The notes below the pieces were generated by a model that saw only the letters and a list, made by a program, of their open reading frames with translations, was not told the origin of the DNA and searched no databases. Shown piece by piece: positions 19,584 through 23,954 of a DNA stretch of 23,954 nt (its first letter is position 1; the number at the start of each line of letters is the position of its first letter). Origin of the DNA: Candidatus Poribacteria bacterium. GTDB taxonomy: Bacteria; Abyssobacteria; SURF-5. The stretch is taken from contig JACRIR010000172.1 in the NCBI GenBank assembly GCA_016215705.1, positions 1 through 23,954 on the forward strand, in the 5' to 3' direction. The translations under genes and the position numbers were made by a program.

Positions 19584-19646
19584 AACCGTAAACCGTAGAC
19601 CATAGACCATAAACCATGAACTATGAACTATGAACTATGAACCAAT
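19584..19646. repeat. Heptad array: 9 units of the AACCRTR family
   Basis: Nine consecutive units in strict 7-nt phase: AACCGTA (2), GACCATA (2, with the first as GACCATA after GTA), AACCATG, AACTATG (3), AACCAAT. It is the same family as at 12183-12238 and likewise ends just before a gene start. Confidence 0.9.
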
Positions 19647-19674
19647 CTTCCCGGTGCGTGAGGTGAACAACAAG

Positions 19675-21180
19675 ATGGGCGAAAGCAGAATTCCGGTTAT
19701 CGTGGGAGTAGGCCAATTCACCAACAAACCCTCCGAAATCGAACATGCCATAGAACCATTCGAGATGATCAAAGTCTGCATCGCACGCGCAACGGAGGAT
19801 ACGAACGCAAAGCCATTCTTGCATATGGCCGACTCCATCCGCGTGGTCGGCATCTTCTCATGGCATTACGCTGACATCCCTTCGATGATTGCTGAACATG
19901 TTGGCGCAAGACCACGGGAGCAAATCTATACGAATACCGGAGGCAACAATCCGCAATTCATGATCAACGAAATCGCCCGGGAAATTGCCGAAGGCAGGTC
20001 CGGCATTTCTCTTCTTTGCGGCGGCGAGGCGCTTCATTCGAGATACCTCTCAAGAAAACTCGGCAAGCCGCTGCCCTGGCCACAGTATTCCGGCGTCCCT
20101 CAGATTTATGGGGAAGAGACAGGTGGTTCAAACGAAATTGAACTCCAGCACGGCTTGCGCTTGCCCATCCACGCTTTCCCGCTATTCGAGAATGCATTAA
20201 GAGAAGAAGAAGATGGCCTCTCCATCGAGGAGAACGTTGAGCAAACGGCCCGAATGTGTTCCGCTTTTGCGAATGTCGCGCGGTCGAATCCTCACGCATG
20301 GTTCAGAGACGGCAAGAGCGTCGGGCAAATCAAGACCATCACGCCTTCCAACCGGATGGTCTGCTTTCCATATCCCAAATATATGAACTCGATCTGGAAC
20401 GTTGACATGGCTTCTGCAATCATTATTACGAGTGCGGCAACTGCGCGGAAGCTGGGAATCCCCGAGGAAAAGTGGGTTTTCATTCATGGAGCAGGAGACT
20501 GCACCGATGCATGGTATCCCACCGAAAAACTCAACTACCACAGCATCCCGGGAATACGTCTGGCCGCCGATTATGCTCTGATTCAGGCAGGCGTCGCGAT
20601 TGACGATGTCGAGGTATTCGACCTCTACAGTTGTTTCCCATGCGTTCCCAAGATGGCGAAGAAGATGATGGGGATAAAGACGACGGATTGGGGCGCCTTG
20701 ACCGTCACCGGAGGACTCCCCTATTTCGGAGGACCCGGCAACAACTATTCTTCGCATGCCGTCTGCTCTTTAGTCGAACGCCTGAGAAAAGAGCCTGGAA
20801 AATTCGGCCTGACTTATGCGACAGGCTGGTACTTCGCCAAACATGCGGTCGGAATCTACAGCGCGAGACCAAAAGAAACCGAATTCGGAACTGTCAATTG
20901 TGAGCAGATACGCCGCGAGATCGCGAATCTACCATATCCGCCTTTCATCCTCAAGGCAGAGGGCGAAGCCACTCTCGAAACCTTCACCGTGGTTCATAAC
21001 CATGATGGTCAGCCGGATTATGCCATCATCATCGGCCGCCAGAACGACGGGCGACGCTTCATCGCGAACACCGAGAGAGACCCATCCCTCTTCCAATTCT
21101 TGACCACCCGCGATGTCATCGGCCTGAAAGGCAAAGTAAAATACTCGCCCGACCTAGAAATTAATATCTTCGCGCCATGA
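19675..21180 (+). CDS. Thiolase-like protein, type 1 (TLP1 family)
   Basis: 501 residues from the ATG at 19675, chosen because GAGGTG (19660-19665) is 9 nt upstream and the protein then begins GESRIPVIVGVGQ as thiolases do. An in-frame ATG at 19630 lies within the heptad repeat and is rejected. A thiolase-like fold covers about 1-410; a C-terminal OB-like extension (about 425-495, with ETFTVVHNHDGQPDYAIIIG and DGRRFIANT) is as I recall for TLP1-type proteins. The place of the nucleophilic Cys loop reads TNTGGNNPQ (86-94) with no Cys, and later motifs are DLYSCFP (316-322) and GGPGNNYSSHA (352-362). Acyl-CoA binding is likely, but normal Cys-dependent thiolysis is doubtful. Often annotated acetyl-CoA acetyltransferase. 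Confidence 0.8.
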   Translation: MGESRIPVIVGVGQFTNKPSEIEHAIEPFEMIKVCIARATEDTNAKPFLHMADSIRVVGIFSWHYADIPSMIAEHVGARPREQIYTNTGGNNPQFMINEIAREIAEGRSGISLLCGGEALHSRYLSRKLGKPLPWPQYSGVPQIYGEETGGSNEIELQHGLRLPIHAFPLFENALREEEDGLSIEENVEQTARMCSAFANVARSNPHAWFRDGKSVGQIKTITPSNRMVCFPYPKYMNSIWNVDMASAIIITSAATARKLGIPEEKWVFIHGAGDCTDAWYPTEKLNYHSIPGIRLAADYALIQAGVAIDDVEVFDLYSCFPCVPKMAKKMMGIKTTDWGALTVTGGLPYFGGPGNNYSSHAVCSLVERLRKEPGKFGLTYATGWYFAKHAVGIYSARPKETEFGTVNCEQIRREIANLPYPPFILKAEGEATLETFTVVHNHDGQPDYAIIIGRQNDGRRFIANTERDPSLFQFLTTRDVIGLKGKVKYSPDLEINIFAP

Positions 21181-21250
21181 AGATGGCCCCAACAAGCCCC
21201 AGAAACCAGAACCTCGCGCCGTCCTCCTTCACGGTTGATGCTCCTTCTTG

Positions 21251-21276
21251 TCATTCCCGCGAAAGCAGGAATCCAT
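21251..21276. repeat. Decayed copy of the CCCGC-GAAA-GCGGG hairpin repeat
   Basis: TCATTCCCGCGAAAGCAGGA followed by ATCCAT. One arm base differs (GCAGG for GCGGG) from the intact copy at 19499, and the flanking AATCCAT is shared. Confidence 0.65.
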
Positions 21277-21332
21277 TCCTCGCTCTCTTTGCGCCTCGGA
21301 CTTGTGCCCTTCGCGATTCGCCTCTTCTTCTC

Positions 21333-21353
21333 AATCCGAAATCCGAAATAGGA
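21333..21353. repeat. Short heptad run (3 units)
   Basis: AATCCGA, AATCCGA, AATAGGA in 7-nt phase. Weak alone, but it matches the period of the longer arrays in this window. Confidence 0.5.
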
Positions 21354-21384
21354 ACATCCGCGTCCATCGATATGGCTGAGCTTG

Positions 21385-21427
21385 GGAAAATCGGGGGCAT
21401 GATGCCTCATCGTGTCCCCGATTTTCC
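21385..21427. repeat. Hairpin with perfect 12-bp stem (GGAAAATCGGGG)
   Basis: GGAAAATCGGGG (21385-21396) and its exact reverse complement (21416-21427) flank a 19-nt loop that contains a small GGCAT/TGCC stem. Flanking ATCCG and CGGAT words extend an imperfect outer stem. It is a REP-like element; no terminal T-run in either useful position. Confidence 0.7.
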
Positions 21428-21678
21428 ACTGAAATGTCGATACGGATGACTCCGCGCCCTTTGCCGTTCGCTTCTACTTCTTCATCGTTTGCTTTCCGGG
21501 AAACCATTCCTTCTCTGCGAATCTCCTTTTCTTTGCTGATTCTCTCATTGCGCCCTTTGCGCCTCGGGACTGCGGCCCTTTGCGGTGAAAGAAGGCTTGT
21601 CTTGGACAGCGGCGATGAGTATCTGTACTCTTGCCGAGTAAGCGTGAAATGCAGATTCCACCTGATGAGACAAGCATG

Positions 21679-21706
21679 GTGACAATAATCGGGCGCTTGT
21701 GATACT
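21679..21706 (+). promoter_or_regulatory. Candidate promoter for the R-M genes
   Basis: GTGACA (21679-21684), 16-nt spacer, GATACT (21701-21706), with a TG one base before the -10. The match is moderate and it is about 55 bp before the methyltransferase ATG. It is the best candidate in this spacer but not certain. Confidence 0.35.
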
Positions 21707-21761
21707 ATGACATGGCAATGGACCTCAAAATAGCCTGTCCCTCTGAAAGAGAGAGCGAAAC

Positions 21762-22835
21762 ATGGCAAAAGAGCCAATACCAAGAATTGATTGTGATGAG
21801 CAGGTTCGCGCGCAACTTCTCCCACATTGTCGTTTGAAATACGGAGATGTCTGGGAAGACACCCGTTCCGGCCATAGAGTGGGCTGTCTCGACGCCTCCA
21901 ATGCAAGCGATTTCATCAAACTGGTCGGTGACAAGAAAGCCGCACTTGCGATTCAAGACCCGCCTTACAATGTTGTCGTGGGAAACGCGAATTCACATGC
22001 CTTGGGAAAGATTTCGGTGCAATCGTATCTGCCCTGGAGCAGAATGTGGGTACAAAACACACTCAGGGCATTGGCAAACAATTCACATCTGTACGTCTGG
22101 ATGGGTGCGGATCAGAACGAAGGGTTTCAGCCCCTGCCTGAGTTCATGATCATGATGAGGGAGTTCAAAGACTTACGGTCCCGAAGCTTCATAACAATGA
22201 GGAATCAACGAGGATACGGCACGCAGAAAAACTGGATGGCGGTCAGGCAAGAGCTTTTGTACTACGTCAAAGGTCATCCCGATTTTAATGTTGATGCGGA
22301 GTACACGGAAATTCCAAAAATCTTGAGAGGCTATTATAAGAGAGTCAATGGCAAGGTAACAGAGAACTTGGAGCGCAGCAAATCTGAAAACATACGGGCA
22401 GGCAACGTTTGGGTTGACATTCAACAAGTATTCTACAGAATGGAAGAAAACGTGCCGGGATGTTACGCCCAAAAGCCGCTCAAGGCAATTGAAAGAATCA
22501 TATCTGCCTCCACCCAAAAGTCCGATTTGATCGTTGATTTCTTCTCTCATAGCGGCGCCACACTGCTCGGCTCCGAAATACTGAACCGGCGCTGCTTTAC
22601 CGCCGACATTGATCCGATTTTTGCGGAAATCACCATAAGAAGAGTGGAGCGCTTCAGGAAGACGGGGGAAACCGGCTGGCAGTTCAAGAATCCATTTCCT
22701 GAAGTGGGTGTCAAGTGGGAAAATGGGGACGAGCAAGAGAGAGAGTCCGCTAAGCAAAGCGTTTCGTCACAAGGAACGCTGTTTGATGATTTGGGGGCTG
22801 CTGGACAAAGCAAAGGGCCTGCATGGAGAAGCTGA
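21762..22835 (+). CDS. Site-specific DNA methyltransferase, beta-class (N6-adenine or N4-cytosine)
   Basis: 357 residues. The catalytic motif IV DPPYNV is at 66-71 and the S-adenosylmethionine-binding motif I (VDFFSHSGATLLGSE) at about 258-272. With the catalytic motif first and motif I last, and about 190 residues including the target-recognition part between, the order is that of beta-class amino-methyltransferases. DPPY suits adenine-N6 or cytosine-N4 methylation. After motif I comes CFTADIDPIFAEITIRR, also typical of this class. The C-terminal 50 residues are polar. The ATG at 21762 has purine-rich GAGAGAGCG upstream. The gene overlaps the endonuclease gene by 13 nt, the usual type II R-M pairing. 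Codon use appears more A/T- and AGA-rich than in the neighbours, consistent with transfer. Confidence 0.9.
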   Translation: MAKEPIPRIDCDEQVRAQLLPHCRLKYGDVWEDTRSGHRVGCLDASNASDFIKLVGDKKAALAIQDPPYNVVVGNANSHALGKISVQSYLPWSRMWVQNTLRALANNSHLYVWMGADQNEGFQPLPEFMIMMREFKDLRSRSFITMRNQRGYGTQKNWMAVRQELLYYVKGHPDFNVDAEYTEIPKILRGYYKRVNGKVTENLERSKSENIRAGNVWVDIQQVFYRMEENVPGCYAQKPLKAIERIISASTQKSDLIVDFFSHSGATLLGSEILNRRCFTADIDPIFAEITIRRVERFRKTGETGWQFKNPFPEVGVKWENGDEQERESAKQSVSSQGTLFDDLGAAGQSKGPAWRS

Positions 22836-23572
22836 AGAAAGAACTGGACAAGTTGATCGAGAAGCTGGAGAATGCCGATGATTTCCGTTTAATCTTGGAA
22901 AGGCTCATATCGGTCTATCCGTTCAGTGAGTATGAATACGTCATCTCTCATCTGCTTGCGGCCCGCAAGCTCACGCTCGACGAATATCACGACCTGAGAA
23001 TCTCGTACATAGATAGAAATCTGTATCTGTACATATTCGAAATCTCTGCGCCGAGAGGTTTCGGCGACAAATGGGCATTCGGTCATCTGAAGGAACTCGT
23101 CCCGGAATTTCAACGGCCTTCCAAGAAACTCGATCCAAAGTATTCAGGAGAATATGACTTCTGGTTGGATTTGTCCGATAAGGGGAATAAATCTTATGGA
23201 ATTCGGATAGAGATCAAAACTTCGAGGGCCGTTGACTACGAGAGACCCGACGAACCTCTCTATATCAAAGCGTTGCCTTCGGATTCCGATCGGCCGTTCG
23301 ACATGAACTTCCAACAGATCAAAACAAAATGCGCAGATGTATTTCTCTGGATCGCGGTGTGGCGAGACAAAATCCGGTATTGGGTCTTGTGTTCCGACGA
23401 AGTTCAGAACAACAAGTATTTCTCGAAAAGACAGCACCGTGGAAATGTCGGCGAAGGACAGTTGCATTTCAACCGCGAGAATATATTTGAGTTCGATCGG
23501 TATGAGGTAAAATCCACACGAATCAAGAACGCAGTGGTCGAGGCGTATAAGAGACAGAAAGAGATAGGATGA
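22823..23572 (+). CDS. Probable type II restriction endonuclease, PD-(D/E)XK type
   Basis: 249 residues. It starts inside the methyltransferase gene (13-nt overlap), so translation is probably coupled. The N-terminal 45 residues form predicted charged helices. A likely PD-(D/E)XK core is D112 in GEYDFWLDL and E130-x-K132 in IRIEIKTSRAV, with a strand pattern between them. Downstream, DVFLWIAVWRDKIRYWVL fits core strands after the ExK motif. I do not recognise the specificity or a named isoschizomer family. The pairing with a methyltransferase is the main support; the protein would cleave the unmethylated form of the site that enzyme protects. Base composition is AT-richer than the left half. 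A solitary nuclease-like protein of other role is less likely. Confidence 0.75.
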   Translation: MEKLKKELDKLIEKLENADDFRLILERLISVYPFSEYEYVISHLLAARKLTLDEYHDLRISYIDRNLYLYIFEISAPRGFGDKWAFGHLKELVPEFQRPSKKLDPKYSGEYDFWLDLSDKGNKSYGIRIEIKTSRAVDYERPDEPLYIKALPSDSDRPFDMNFQQIKTKCADVFLWIAVWRDKIRYWVLCSDEVQNNKYFSKRQHRGNVGEGQLHFNRENIFEFDRYEVKSTRIKNAVVEAYKRQKEIG

Positions 23573-23583
23573 TGGTCGGTTTC

Positions 23584-23598
23584 CGCGCGCTTCGCGCG
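23584..23598. repeat. GC hairpin CGCGCG-CTT-CGCGCG
   Basis: 6-bp perfect stem with a CTT loop; same core as the hairpin at 16549-16565. Confidence 0.6.
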
Positions 23599-23623
23599 AC
23601 GCGGTCTAGGACATTCCCATTGT

Positions 23624-23648
23624 TGTCATTGCGAGCGAAGCGAAGCAG
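23624..23648. repeat. CATTGCGAGCGAAGCGAAGC-type dispersed repeat
   Basis: The word CATTGCGAGCGAAGCGAAGC is a frequently dispersed intergenic element in many genomes, as I recall. Only one copy is in the window, so its dispersal here cannot be shown. Confidence 0.5.
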
Positions 23649-23745
23649 TTTTTTCAGAAAAAGCAGGCGGGGGTTACCAATGGGGGCAATTCTCGCTGGA
23701 TTCCGCCATGCGCGATACGAACAACGCCGACCATACAAGGATAGG

Positions 23746-23954
23746 ATGATGCGACATTCAATGTTGGACAATCCGGAGATGTCTCTCGAAAAAGAAATTA
23801 AACGATTTGTGGCTGAGAATGAGGCCAATCGTTTCACTATGATAGACAACTCGCCAATGTTCGATGAACCACTGATCGGCTTCGCAGATGGCGATGACGA
23901 GATATTCGACACATACAAGGAGGTAGTAGGTGATTTTCACTGGAAGCCCAGGGA
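23746..23954 (+). CDS. N-terminus of a possible epoxyqueuosine-reductase-like Fe-S protein (partial)
   Basis: An open frame from the ATG at 23746 runs off the right edge; about 69 residues are visible. Three in-frame ATGs (23746, 23749, 23761) could be the start; AAGGAT at 23738 suits one of the first two, and a longer start at 23680 would enter spacer repeats. The segment includes PMFDEPLIGFADGDDEIFDT, then YKEVVGDFHWKPR, which I recall as the usual N-terminus of epoxyqueuosine-reductase-like 4Fe-4S proteins in anaerobes (FDEPLVGFA..., IGPFHxTPRE). The cysteine clusters that would confirm this lie outside the window. If correct, it is another Fe-S redox protein in this neighbourhood. Confidence 0.5.
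   Translation, partial: MMRHSMLDNPEMSLEKEIKRFVAENEANRFTMIDNSPMFDEPLIGFADGDDEIFDTYKEVVGDFHWKPR

Larger units (their letters stand above)
19322..19674. other. 353-bp spacer with palindromes and a heptad array
   Basis: No supported gene. It contains a perfect 28-bp palindrome (19372-19399), a CCCGC-GAAA-GCGGG hairpin (19499-19512) and a nine-unit heptad array (19584-19646) that runs to within 28 bp of the next gene's start. Confidence 0.75.
21181..21761. other. 581-bp spacer between thiolase-like gene and R-M genes
   Basis: No supported gene. It contains a decayed CCCGCGAAAGC-type hairpin (21251-21276), a short heptad run (21333-21353), a 12-bp-stem hairpin (21385-21427), CTTTGCG-type words (about 21288-21330 and 21548-21587) and, near the right end, a candidate promoter at 21679-21706. 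Confidence 0.7.
23573..23745. other. 173-bp spacer with two dispersed repeat words
   Basis: Contains CGCGCG-CTT-CGCGCG (23584-23598), shared with 16549-16565, and the word TGTCATTGCGAGCGAAGCGA followed by AGCAG (23624-23648), of a type often seen as an intergenic repeat in unrelated bacteria. No gene. Confidence 0.6.

Noticed and set aside
19630-19674. Upstream start for the thiolase-like gene
   Set aside because: The ATG at 19630 is part of the heptad repeat; the ATG at 19675 has a ribosome binding site and gives the family N-terminus.
21434-21682. 82-codon frame before the methyltransferase
   Set aside because: Formed by CTTTGCG- and TTCTTC-type spacer words; Ser/Leu/Arg-rich with no recognisable motif.

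Overview
The window is bacterial chromosomal DNA with moderate-to-high GC by eye. It has two halves. The left half (1-11.5 kb, minus strand) is core information-processing genes. The right half (12.2-23.95 kb, plus strand) is mostly single genes separated by long, repeat-filled spacers. The gene set fits an uncultured anaerobe-type bacterium: a two-cluster ferredoxin beside a DUF3786 protein, a Crp-type regulator, a type-1 thiolase-like protein, glycine-zipper lipoproteins, and possibly an epoxyqueuosine-reductase-like protein at the edge. I cannot name a phylum from this alone. Desulfobacterota-like or candidate-phylum affiliations are both possible.

Core cluster (read on the minus strand, from high to low coordinates): rpoB, rpoC, rpsL, rpsG, fusA and the start of tuf. 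rpoB is the first gene; rplJ/rplL are not upstream, and a divergent GspE/PilB-type ATPase gene is there instead. There are two near-ideal sigma70-type promoters on the minus strand. Both read TTGACA-17 nt-TATAAT. One lies upstream of rpoB. The other lies upstream of rpsL, and its -35 box contains the rpoC stop codon. RNA polymerase subunits and the str genes (S12, S7, EF-G, EF-Tu) can therefore be transcribed together or separately.

Plus-strand genes: a consensus-like promoter (12094-12122) drives an apparent operon of a short GspE/PilB-family ATPase and two paralogous glycine-zipper lipoproteins. After these come mazG, a threonine aldolase, a Crp/Fnr-family regulator whose last codons are duplicated after its stop, a two-[4Fe-4S] ferredoxin, a DUF3786 protein, a 74-residue Cys-containing small protein, a thiolase-like protein (TLP1 type, apparently without the catalytic cysteine), a type II-like restriction-modification pair (beta-class methyltransferase overlapping a PD-(D/E)XK endonuclease), and the start of another gene cut by the window edge.

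Spacers: five gene-free stretches of 350-730 bp hold most of the unexplained structure. They contain degenerate arrays with a strict 7-nt period (12183-12238, 16288-16315, 16521-16548, 16702-16736, 19584-19646, 21333-21353), a nested palindrome built of 9-nt-period arms (18752-18951), a dispersed ATTCGTG/TTCTTCTT word, and several REP-like hairpins. I consider the 7-nt and 9-nt periodic spacer DNA the best candidate for something undescribed. No CRISPR array, tRNA, rRNA, transposase or insertion sequence was seen.
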